From Bacteroides sp. (lineage in GTDB: Bacteria > Bacteroidota > Bacteroidia > Bacteroidales > Bacteroidaceae): 14,495 bases of DNA. Shown piece by piece: positions 1-7,685 of this stretch (the first letter of the stretch is position 1; each line of letters begins with the position of its first letter). Below the pieces are notes generated by a model. The model did not search any database, had not been told where the DNA came from, and saw only the letters and a list, made by a program, of their open reading frames with translations. Both the position numbers and the translations under genes were made by a program. The DNA lies in contig JAJPZL010000377.1 of NCBI GenBank assembly GCA_021204375.1, forward strand, positions 1 to 14,495, read 5' to 3'.

Positions 1-29
1 ATATTGAATATGTTGTGAGAAGTAAATCC

Positions 30-1292
30 ATGAACCATCAGATAGAAGAGTTTGAGATTATGGCTCCGGTGGGCTCCCGGGAGTCGCTGGCTGCCGCCAT
101 ACAGGGGAGGGCCGATTCCATCTATTTCGGGATTGAGAACCTCAATATGAGGGCCCGTTCTTCGAATAGTTTTACTATACATGACCTGAAAGAGATAGCT
201 GCTATCTGCCGGGAGCATGGTATTAAAAGTTATCTGACGGTCAATACCATTATCTATGATGAGGATCTGGGGTTAATGCGTACTATCGTGGATGCCGCCA
301 AAGAAGCTGGTATATCAGCTATTATTGCATCAGATGTGGCGGTAATGAGTTATGCCTGTAGTATCGGACAGGAGGTGCATCTCTCTACTCAGTTAAATAT
401 ATCTAATATAGAGGCACTCAGGTTCTATGCGCGTTTTGCCGATGTGGTGGTACTGGCCCGCGAACTGGATCTCAAACAGGTAAAAGAGATCTATGATGCG
501 ATCGTACGGGAACAGATCTGTGGTCCTGCCGGTCAGCTGGTGCGGATTGAAATGTTCTGCCACGGAGCTCTCTGTATAGCCGTTTCGGGTAAATGTTATC
601 TCTCCCTGCATGAAATGGCCAACTCTGCCAACCGGGGCGCCTGTATGCAGGTCTGCCGCCGGGCCTATACGGTGAAAGATCAGGAGAGTGAGATGGAGTT
701 TGAGATAGATAATAAATATATCATGTCTCCCAAAGATTTGAAGACCATTCACTTTATGGATGAGATGATCGACGCCGGCGTCCGGGTGTTCAAGATTGAA
801 GGACGTGCCCGTGGACCGGAATATGTGAGAACTGTGGTAGAATGTTACAAAGAGGCTGTTCAGGCCTGTGTGGCAGGAGAATTTACAGAAGAACGTAGAG
901 CTGTATGGGATGAACGTCTGAAACGGGTCTTTAACCGGGGATTCTGGAATGGATATTATCTGGGGCAGCGCCTGGGAGAGTGGAGTAAGAACTATGGTTC
1001 GGAGGCTACCGAGCGGAAAGTATATGTCGGAAAAGGAATAAAATATTTCAGTAACATCGGAGTGGCGGAGTTTCTGGTAGAAGCTGCTGAGATGAAAGTC
1101 GGAGAGAAGTTGTTGATTACCGGGCCTACTACCGGGGCTGTATTTCTGATCTTAGAGGAAGCCCGCGTTCATCTGAAGCCGGTGGATATGGTGAAAAAGG
1201 GAGATTATGTATCTTTTAAAGTTCCGGAAAAAGTCCGGCCCAGTGATAAACTCTATAAGCTGGTCTCTCCGGAATCCATCCGCAAACAATGA
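30..1292 (+). CDS. U32-family (collagenase-like) peptidase / RNA-hydroxylation protein
   Basis: This is a full-length U32 protein of 420 residues. The family signature is complete: EMFCHGALCIAVSGKCYLS at about residues 175-193, followed by NRGACMQVCR, so the clustered cysteines expected to hold a metal or Fe-S centre are present. The N-terminus reads MAPVGSRESLAAAI and then DSIYFG, the usual first strand and helix of the barrel. Members were first called collagenase-like peptidases. Studied bacterial relatives (RlhA and TrhP in E. coli) instead act in 5-hydroxylation of cytidine in 23S rRNA or uridine in tRNA, so an RNA-modification role is at least as likely as proteolysis. I chose the ATG at 30. 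The frame is open to the left edge and a GTG lies at 15, but homologues usually begin close to the MAPVGS block. A TGA at 16-18 in another frame may end an upstream gene. The next gene starts 3 bases after this stop. Confidence 0.9.
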   Translation: MNHQIEEFEIMAPVGSRESLAAAIQGRADSIYFGIENLNMRARSSNSFTIHDLKEIAAICREHGIKSYLTVNTIIYDEDLGLMRTIVDAAKEAGISAIIASDVAVMSYACSIGQEVHLSTQLNISNIEALRFYARFADVVVLARELDLKQVKEIYDAIVREQICGPAGQLVRIEMFCHGALCIAVSGKCYLSLHEMANSANRGACMQVCRRAYTVKDQESEMEFEIDNKYIMSPKDLKTIHFMDEMIDAGVRVFKIEGRARGPEYVRTVVECYKEAVQACVAGEFTEERRAVWDERLKRVFNRGFWNGYYLGQRLGEWSKNYGSEATERKVYVGKGIKYFSNIGVAEFLVEAAEMKVGEKLLITGPTTGAVFLILEEARVHLKPVDMVKKGDYVSFKVPEKVRPSDKLYKLVSPESIRKQ

Positions 1293-1295
1293 TCA

Positions 1296-1715
1296 ATGGA
1301 CCGTATGGAAAAATATGTATATGAATTACGCATGAAAGTGCGGGATTATGAGTGTGACCTGCAGGGGGTGGTTAATAATGCGAATTATCTGCATTACCTC
1401 GAACATACCCGTCATGAATTTCTGCTGGCTGCCGGGATCAGTTTTGCAGACCTCCATAAACGTGGGGTTGACCCGTTTGTAGCCAGGGTCAACCTGGCTT
1501 TTAAAACCTCTTTGGTGAGCGAGGATGAGTTTATCTCCCGTCTCCGGATCAGGAAAGAAAGACTAAAATATATCTTTTATCAGGATATCTACCGGGCTTC
1601 GGACAACCGGTTGTCTGTCCGGGCTGCGGTCGAAACAGTGTGTACTGTGGGTGGCCGTCTCTGTGAAAGCGAAGAATTTGATCGGGCATTTACTCCTTAT
1701 ATAGAAAAAACGTAA
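1296..1715 (+). CDS. YbgC/FadM-like acyl-CoA thioesterase (hotdog fold)
   Basis: This 139-residue protein has the normal length of the 4-hydroxybenzoyl-CoA thioesterase/YbgC family, which hydrolyses acyl-CoA thioesters in the cytoplasm. The active-site block is clear: VRDYECDLQGVVNNANYLHY at about residues 15-34. Asp21 matches the catalytic aspartate, and the GVV-N-N-Y pattern begins the central hotdog helix. The second half, with alternating strands such as LAFKTSLVSEDEF, supports the fold. The start at 1296 lies 3 bases after the U32 stop, with a second possible ATG at 1305, and the stop lies 5 bases before dprA, so the three genes are probably cotranscribed. The substrate cannot be read from the sequence. 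The gene is intact, unlike its downstream neighbour. Confidence 0.88.
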   Translation: MDRMEKYVYELRMKVRDYECDLQGVVNNANYLHYLEHTRHEFLLAAGISFADLHKRGVDPFVARVNLAFKTSLVSEDEFISRLRIRKERLKYIFYQDIYRASDNRLSVRAAVETVCTVGGRLCESEEFDRAFTPYIEKT

Positions 1716-1720
1716 ATTTT

Positions 1721-2842
1721 ATGAATGAAAATCTGAATCTCTACAGTATAGCCTTAAGTATTACCCCCGGAATTAAACCTGTTATTGCTAAAAAACTACT
1801 GGATCTCGTAGGAGATGCAGAATCTGTTTTTCTTCGTCGCCGGGAATTAGCGGATCTCTCTGAGGAGGTTACTCCTCGTTTAATAGAAGCATTGGATAAC
1901 CCTGAAGTAATCAGCAGGGCTGCCGAAGAGATACATATAGCAGAGAAAAATAATATAACCATTCTGTCTTATGGCAGTGAACACTATCCTTCCCGGTTAA
2001 AGGAGTGCGAAGATGCTTCGGTTGTGCTTTTTTATAAAGGAAATGCCGATCTGAACGTATCCAAAGTAATCAGTATGGTAGGAACCCGGAAAATCACTCA
2101 CTATGGGAAATAGATATGCCGCCGTTTTCTGGAAGAGCTGAAAGAGTATATTCCGGATCTGTTAGTGGTGAGTGGTTTGGCATACGGAGTGGATATTGAA
2201 GCACATCGTCAGGCTCTTTGTAACGGATATCCTACGGTAGGAGTATTGGCGCATGGTTTAGACCAGATCTATCCGGCAGTCCATCGCTCTTCTGCCGTAG
2301 AGATGGTCAGGCAGGGGGGGGGATTATTGACGGAGTATATTACCCACACCTTTCCCGCCAAAAGGAATTTTGTAAGCCGGAACCGGATCATTGCCGGTAT
2401 GAGTGACGCTATCATCGTAGTAGAGTCGGCGGCCAAAGGAGGTTCCCTGATAACGGCCGATCTTGCGCAGGGGTATCATAGGGATTGTTTTGCCTTTCCC
2501 GGACGTATTACCGATCCCTTCTCAGCCGGGTGCAATCGAATTATCCGGGAAAACAGTGGCTCGGCTATTCTTTCTGCCAAAGACTTTGTAGAGGCGATGG
2601 GGTGGGATATAGCTGTAAAGCAGGTATCTGAGAGTCCGGTCCAACAACGGCTGTTCCCTGATCTTTCTCCGGAAGAGAAGCTTATTACAGACTTCTTATA
2701 GGCTGAAGGTAAAACCGGGATCGATACCTTACCGGTCTCGTTGAATATACCGGTGCATCGTCTGCACGCATTCCTTTTTAACCTGGAAATGAACGGTGTG
2801 ATCCGGCTGGTATCGGGTGGAGTGTATGAACTGATAATGTAG
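1721..2842 (+). pseudogene. dprA: DNA-processing protein DprA, interrupted by two in-frame TAG codons
   Basis: One continuous reading frame of 374 codons including the final TAG encodes a whole DprA, the protein that binds incoming single-stranded DNA and loads RecA during transformation. It carries two internal amber codons, at 2111-2113 (codon 131) and 2699-2701 (codon 327). An N-terminal helix-hairpin-helix-like region is followed by the Rossmann-like DprA domain: MVGTRKITHYGK, then after the first TAG VVSGLAYGVDIEAH, VGVLAHGLDQIYP, GGLLTEY, FVSRNRIIAG and GGSLITADLA. After the second TAG, a winged-helix end (LNIPVHRLHAFLFNLEMNGV, then GGVYEL) completes the normal family length. No base is gained or lost, so translation resumes in frame after each stop. 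A Gln codon (CAG) would suit both sites by one C-to-T change. The first stop falls inside the nucleotide-binding fold, so the truncated product should be inactive unless the stop is read through. Genuine decay or sequence error are both possible. Confidence 0.88.
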
Positions 2843-2845
2843 AGC

Positions 2846-2881
2846 AAAAAAAGGAGTCATCACTGACTCCAATCTTTTTTT
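2846..2881 (+). terminator. Intrinsic terminator after dprA, probably bidirectional
   Basis: A perfect 7-bp stem, GGAGTCA (2853-2859) with TGACTCC (2864-2870), closes a TCAC loop. It is preceded by seven A (2846-2852) and followed by seven T (2875-2881), with AATC between the stem and the T run. It starts 4 bases after the last dprA stop codon. The A and T runs make it work as a terminator in either direction, so it could also catch transcripts coming leftward from the minus-strand operon that ends at 3133. Confidence 0.85.
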
Positions 2882-3132
2882 GTTAACCTTAAATCTAATA
2901 CTATGAAAAAAATCACATAACAAATGTAACTCTTTTCCGGATAATTCCCAAAAATATGTTCGCTCCTTTAGGCCTCTTTTGATTTCTTTTACGGAAATTT
3001 ACTGTTCCCGAACACGGCGTATATTTTTGTTAAATTCCTACAGGGAATCTGGGCTTTTATTTATTCCTGAGACTTCTTTCTATTCCCGGATCCGGTGAAT
3101 GGGAAATACGGCAGGGATTGGGAGCTCTTCGT
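2882..3132. other. Intergenic stretch between convergent genes, with a leader-like micro-ORF
   Basis: I see no convincing gene here. Directly after the terminator is a leader-like AT-rich segment ending in an ATG at 2903, which opens a five-codon ORF (MKKIT then TAA, 2903-2920). It resembles the start of a Bacteroidales gene cut short, or a leader peptide, but no downstream coding sequence continues it. Further right are a 10-bp perfect palindrome CCGGATCCGG (3086-3095), a weak 5-bp stem ATTCC/GGAAT (3034-3048), and TATTTTTG (3022-3029), which fits the Bacteroidetes -7 consensus TAnnTTTG without a clear -33 partner. None of these is strong enough to name as a functional site. Confidence 0.4.
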
Positions 3133-4928
3133 TTATTCCAGCTTGTAAGTTTCGAACGATAGTTGCACATTCCGGATCTCTCCTTTTCTGGTAAACCACA
3201 GGTCACGTTCCCTGATAAAGGTTATATTCTCCCGGTAAAGTTTTACCCGTGCTTTTTTCCACTCCCCTGTATTGTCGTGGCGGATGTCTGCCACCACAGC
3301 AAACAAGGATGCCGGTTCACGGCGTGTATGGCTGTAAATACGGAATCCATCTTTTCCTTTATCCAGGTATTCAAATGTAATGTATCCATCATACGGTTCT
3401 TTTTTCAATACTTTGCGCAAGGATGGGTCCAGGTGGATAAAGATTCGTTGCTCCTCTGCCAGAATACCCCTCTGTGGGCTATCTGTCCCTTCTATCCGGT
3501 AGAGGGAAGGATCTTCATAGCGTATGGTCCGTATGCGGCTCTCCACTGCTGCGATCTCCTTCTCCTGCTGTTGCAGCAAATCCGCCGCTTCCTGATAAAT
3601 CCCGTTACTGATCGCCTTTGCGGTACGATCCAGTTCTTTGCGCAGGGTGCGGGTCCGATATCCGCAGGCTTCCAGGAAGTCTGTTCGTTTGCGCAGGTTC
3701 AGCAGGCGGGGAGGTAGTGCGATCCCGGTTGTATCGTACGGCATCTCCCTGAATTGGGCTGCATAGCGCAGCGTGGTCCGTAGTTCCCGGTTGCCATTCT
3801 CCGGGGTGGATTCTATTTCATGCCCTTCGGTATAGTCCGACCAGGAAGCAATAAAGATCATATCCAGCTGCTCCTGATACTGCATATTTACTTTTCATAA
3901 CTCTTCATAGGTTTTCCCCCTTCCCGGGGAATATAATAGAAGTGTGACCATCCCCAACCGGCACATCCCCGGTTATCCATTCCGGGGGTTACAAAACCTG
4001 TCTTTACCGGATAGCGGGTATTTTCCTAGATCTCCCCGAAAGAGGAGAGGAAAGTTACCGCGTCTTCCAGCGTACCGTATTTATCTCAGAGAGGATACTT
4101 GTCGTCCATCGGGCGTATCCGGGCCGGTATCCAGGGAGAGGGTACCATTCCTAAGGCACTCCAATCTTTTGATTCTTTTCCCGGTGGAGCCGGTACATAA
4201 CGATCCTCTACCAATTTTCCCCATTCCACAATGCGTCGGAAGATATTGGGAAAACTGCCTCCTTTCGGGATCCGGAAGGGATAGTGAGGAATGGTCGCTT
4301 CATACTCCTCGGGTTGAATACCTGCTCCGAAGATGCAAAGAACGGGTTTTCCTTTTACCAGCGGGGCAGTGGGACCACTGAAAACCTCGTCGATCAGGTA
4401 CTGCATCGAACGGGCGAAATGCTGGGTTTTATAGGCACGGGTACGGATAGAGGGGACCTGTTTGGTGATCCAGTCGTAGTAGAGCCAACCGTCGCACCAG
4501 TTTACGCCGATCTCAAAATCATACTTCCGGGCTACCTGTTGCATAGCCTTCAGGAGCAGATCGGATTCGTGTTCGGGGAATCCCCATTCGATAAAAAAGC
4601 CGTTAATACCTGCCGCTTTGGCCGATAAGATCTGATACTCGATATAATCCGGATCGAGTGCCGAGTAAAGACCTACTGCCGGATAAGTTACGGCGGTGAT
4701 ATCGTGTCTGCCGTCCGCCCCGATCAGGTCCGCATTGTAGCAAAGGCTTTGGCGTCCGGTAGTCGACTTTTCGGTATTTGCATAGTAACTCCACCGGCCC
4801 AGTTTACCATCGTGGGGGCGGGTGTACCGGGTGCCGTGATAATCGGCATAAACCTTTTTCCCGTTTTGGGCATGTAGTGGGCTCAGATACCCGGTTAAAA
4901 GTAGCAGTAATATAAGAAGTTGTTTCAT
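3133..4928 (-). pseudogene. GH99/GH71-like glycoside hydrolase, broken by two stops and a frameshift
   Basis: The coding region spans about 599 codons when its lesions are bridged. It begins with a signal peptide (MKQLLILLLLLTGYLSPLHA, residues 1-20). A barrel-type region follows with PAVGLYSALDPDYIEYQ and AAGINGFFIEW (about 83-115), a pattern known from GH99 and GH71-like enzymes. After the breaks, IASWSDYTEGHEIEST matches the late barrel strand with its SW...EG motif, and a charged C-terminal domain ends at YKLE. The lesions are TGA at 4086-4088 (codon 281), TAG at 4026-4028 (codon 301), and a one-base loss near the T4 run at 3892-3895 on the plus strand, after which the frame resumes just before MQYQEQLDMIF. 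The best-studied GH99 enzymes are endo-alpha-mannosidases, but specificity here is not known. It is the last gene of the operon, 69 bases after GH2. The truncated 280-residue product lacks the end of the barrel and should be inactive. Confidence 0.78.
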
Positions 4929-4997
4929 ATGGTTCGGATTAATTAATCTCTGGTCTTATGAGCAGTGATTAAGAGGTTATTCGTTCTGTAGCTTTTT
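4929..4997 (-). other. GH2 to GH99-like intercistronic gap with a 12-bp palindrome
   Basis: This 69-base gap contains a perfect AT-rich palindrome, GATTAATTAATC (4937-4948), ending 8 bases upstream of the GH99-like ATG. I find no Bacteroidetes -7 element (TAnnTTTG) on the minus strand and no terminator with a T tract, so cotranscription with GH2 is the simplest reading. The palindrome could be chance in AT-rich DNA. Confidence 0.3.
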
Positions 4998-7639
4998 TCA
5001 GTGTAAGGCCCGTATACGGATACCGTTCAATATAGTCTCTCCCTGGATCGGTTGGAATCCTACGCAGATCCTTTTGTCACCTTCAGTTTTTACGATATAA
5101 CGTCTGGTAACAGCGAAAAGAGCCCCATATTCTCCCGGCAGATCCAGTTCATCCAGTACAGACTCTCCGTTGAGTGTCACACTGAGTAGTCTCTCCTTAT
5201 TTATCTGCCTGTTTACCGTACCTCCCAGATCATAGAGTAGGGTGGTTTTTTCCCGGGGATCGGCAAAGAGCAGTTCCAGTTCGTAACGACCCTGTGGTAC
5301 ATCAAACCGGTATTCTCCGATCCCGCTGCGTAGTATCTGGAACAGCGGTTGGTTCTCCGTGCCCGCTACCTCTGCCTGTATACCCAGTCGCGAAGGATTG
5401 CTGCGGTATATCTCTCCGCCTGTATAGCCCCAGCTGCCTGCCTCGTATGGTTTGTCGGGTACCCAGGTAAATCCGGAATGTGCATCGGTAAAATAAGCTG
5501 TACTACCTACGTTGATTCCCAGGTCCAGGCCGGCAAAGGGTACAGTCAGGTCCGAAGGTTGCCAGTGCATCGCTACACGCAGTACATCCTCTGCTTTTTC
5601 TCCTTCCGCAGTCACTCCACGCGCTATCAGGGTATTATCTCCCTCCCGGAGGGGAACCTGCCATACCGCATGACAATTTACCATGGGTTTGCTTCCCAGA
5701 GAAACACCGTTGAGCCACAGTTCTGCTTCCGGAAGGTTAGAATATATCTTTACCGGTTGTTCTGCCCTATCCTCCCGGTTCAGGGGCCGGATCCCTGTCC
5801 GGTGCTGCCAGTCGCACGAAGCGATATGTAGTACCGGTTGTGAATCCCACATAGCCTGGTAATAGTAGTAAAGATCTTTAGGGCTACGGTCTGCGTACAC
5901 AATTCCTTTGTTGTTGATGTGCGGCATACTCTCTTCCCGTACGGCAGAGCCGAAATCGATAAAGTTCCACATGGATGCTCCGGCAATGTAAGGGCGTTCG
6001 TTGATCTGGCGCAGTATCTCCTCCGTATAGTATTGCTGGTATTCGATGCTAAAGTCAAAACACTCCGGTTGCAGGCTGTGGATACGGATATCTGATCCGG
6101 CTCCATATTCACTGATAATGTGGGAACGCTCCGGATGTAACAGGTGTTGCTCATCCATGAATTGTCCGAAGTCGGTCACCCGACTGCCATACCATCCCTG
6201 GTAGAGATTCCACCCCAGTACGTCCGAAATGGCCGAGAGTCCCGGATCGTCATAAGCCGGTATATTTTCATGTTGTGCGGTCACACTTAACCGGTAGGGA
6301 TCCTCTTCGTGTACAATTTCTTTCAACCTCCGGGCCAGTCGGGCTGTCTCCTCTTTCAGTTGTTCATAACCCGGTTCTTTCTCTTTTTTCAGGGTACCCA
6401 GCATGATCTCGTTCATATAGCCACACATGAGTACCGAGGGGTGATTGTAATGCTGGCGGATCATCTCCCGGAGTTGGGTTTCGCTATTCCGGGCAAACTC
6501 CTTGTTCGGTGCAATATAGTTGACTACCGGGATCTCCTCCCAGGCAATGATCCCCAGGCGATCGCACTGTTCCAGAATGGCATCATCCTGCGGATAGTGA
6601 GAGATGCGCATGAAATTGGTTCCCAGCTCCCGGATCAGCCGCATATCCCGCCGGTGCTGATTATCGGTCAGAGCACTTCCCAGGTATTGCTGGTCCTGGT
6701 GCCGGCATACACCGTTCAGCTTGCAGGGTTTTCCGTTTAGAGAAAATCCGGTTTGCGGGTCAAATCCGAACCAGCGGAATCCCAAGGGTTGTACCAGTTC
6801 ATCCAGCAGTCCCCCACTACGGGCATCGCTCAGGCGGCAGGTAAGAGTATATATATAGGGATCTTTCGGAGACCAGAGACGGGGATCTTTGATTTTCCCG
6901 GTCTGTGTGTCGAAAGGAGTTTTTTCTCCTCGTTTCAGTGTGAGCCGGTTGCTTTCCCGGAGCACTATGTTTTTTCTGTGTCCCGGATCTCCCGGGTGAA
7001 CACTACCTGACGCTCTCTGGTGCTGCGGTTAGTGACTGCTCCGTGTACCCGTACGGTAGCGGCTTCTCCGGATACCTGCAGGGTCTCAATAAAGATACCC
7101 GGGGAGGCCATGTTATCCATATCAAAGTGTACTTCTTCTACGCCCATCAGCCACACATCCCGGTAAATCCCTCCGAAGAAGGTAAAATCGGCAGACAACG
7201 GTGGAATGTCCTGTTCGGAGTTATCCACCCTTACGGCCAGTACATTGGGCCGGTCGGTATGCAGATACTCCGTCACATCGAAGGAGAAGGCTGTATATCC
7301 TCCTTTGTGGTTACCGATGTACTTTCCGTTGATATAGACATCAGCCCGCAGGGAAGCTCCGTCGAACCGCAGGTAGATCTGTTGGCCCCGGTAGCGTTCC
7401 GGAAGGGTGATCACCTTCCGGTACCACCCCGAACCGCGGTAGTAATCCTGCGTCTGGTAAGAATCCGTCGCATTCCAGCAATGGGGGAGATTGATCTTCT
7501 GCCAGTTTACCTGTTCCGCACCGGGTGCGTCACCCTGAAAAAAGTACCAGTTATCATTGATCGTTTCCCGTTGTCTGCCGGTTGCCGGCAGACACAGGCA
7601 TCCCAGTATGAGAGCTATGGTTGTGAATATTCTATTCAT
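4998..7639 (-). pseudogene. GH2 glycosidase (beta-galactosidase type) with malectin-like C-terminus, single frameshift
   Basis: If one base is restored, this encodes about 880 residues. A signal peptide (MNRIFTTIALILGCLCLPATG) is followed by the GH2 sugar-binding domain (LPHCWNA, GSGWYRK, YINGKYIGNHKGGYTAF), an Ig-like domain (PRLWSPKDPYIYTL) and the catalytic barrel (KLNGVCRHQD, about 307-316). The acid/base Glu is in GYMNEIM (about residue 411) and the nucleophile Glu in IISEYGAGSD (about residue 511), so both catalytic residues are present. An Ig-like segment near 625-695 (LPEAELWLNGVSLG) precedes a malectin-like carbohydrate-binding domain (LDLGINVGS through NGIRIRAL). The break is at the T6 run 6970-6975 on the plus strand. 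The coding strand has GAAAAAAC, and with seven A the frame runs through DTEKNIVLRES. As written, translation stops at 6965-6967 after 224 residues, before the barrel. It probably removes a non-reducing beta-galactosyl or related residue outside the cytoplasm. Beta-glucuronidase or beta-mannosidase activity cannot be excluded. Confidence 0.85.
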
Positions 7640-7658
7640 TGTTTTTCTGGTTTTAACA

Positions 7659-7678
7659 GGCGCCGGATAACCGGCACC
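7659..7678 (-). promoter_or_regulatory. Intercistronic RNA hairpin between surface lipoprotein and GH2 genes
   Basis: On the minus-strand transcript, GGUGCCGG and CCGGCGCC pair over 8 positions with one U-G wobble around a UUAU loop. The hairpin lies inside the 46-base gap, 7 bases after the upstream stop codon and 19 bases before the GH2 ATG. No U tract follows (the next bases are TGTTAAAACC), so it is not a standard terminator. It could protect the upstream susC-susD-lipoprotein mRNA from 3' exonucleases or mark a processing site. This role is inferred from position and stability only. Confidence 0.5.
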
Positions 7679-7685
7679 CATTTAA

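Noticed and set aside
1..18. 3' end of an upstream gene ending in TGA at 16-18
   Set aside because: Only five codons are visible, and the U32 frame is also open to the edge, so no gene can be supported.
2165..2701. Separate 178-residue protein starting at 2165 (GTG)
   Set aside because: It is the middle of dprA in the same frame, after the TAG at 2111-2113, and it lacks the first Rossmann strand.
3022..3029. Bacteroidetes -7 promoter element TATTTTTG on the plus strand
   Set aside because: There is no matching -33 TTTG at the right spacing, and no plus-strand gene downstream to be served. Likely chance in AT-rich DNA.
3133..3885. Independent 250-residue gene starting at 3885
   Set aside because: Its first residues continue the GH99-like barrel (SWSDYTEGHE) of the upstream frame. 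A one-base shift explains the split better than a new gene.
3944..4381. Plus-strand open frame opposite the GH99-like gene
   Set aside because: It is an antisense shadow. The minus strand carries the conserved barrel sequence, and this frame is Arg/Pro-rich with no domain.
1721..4928. Genome-wide reassignment of TAG to glutamine
   Set aside because: dprA itself ends in TAG at the expected family length, just before a terminator, and the GH99-like gene also has TGA and a frameshift, which recoding would not explain.
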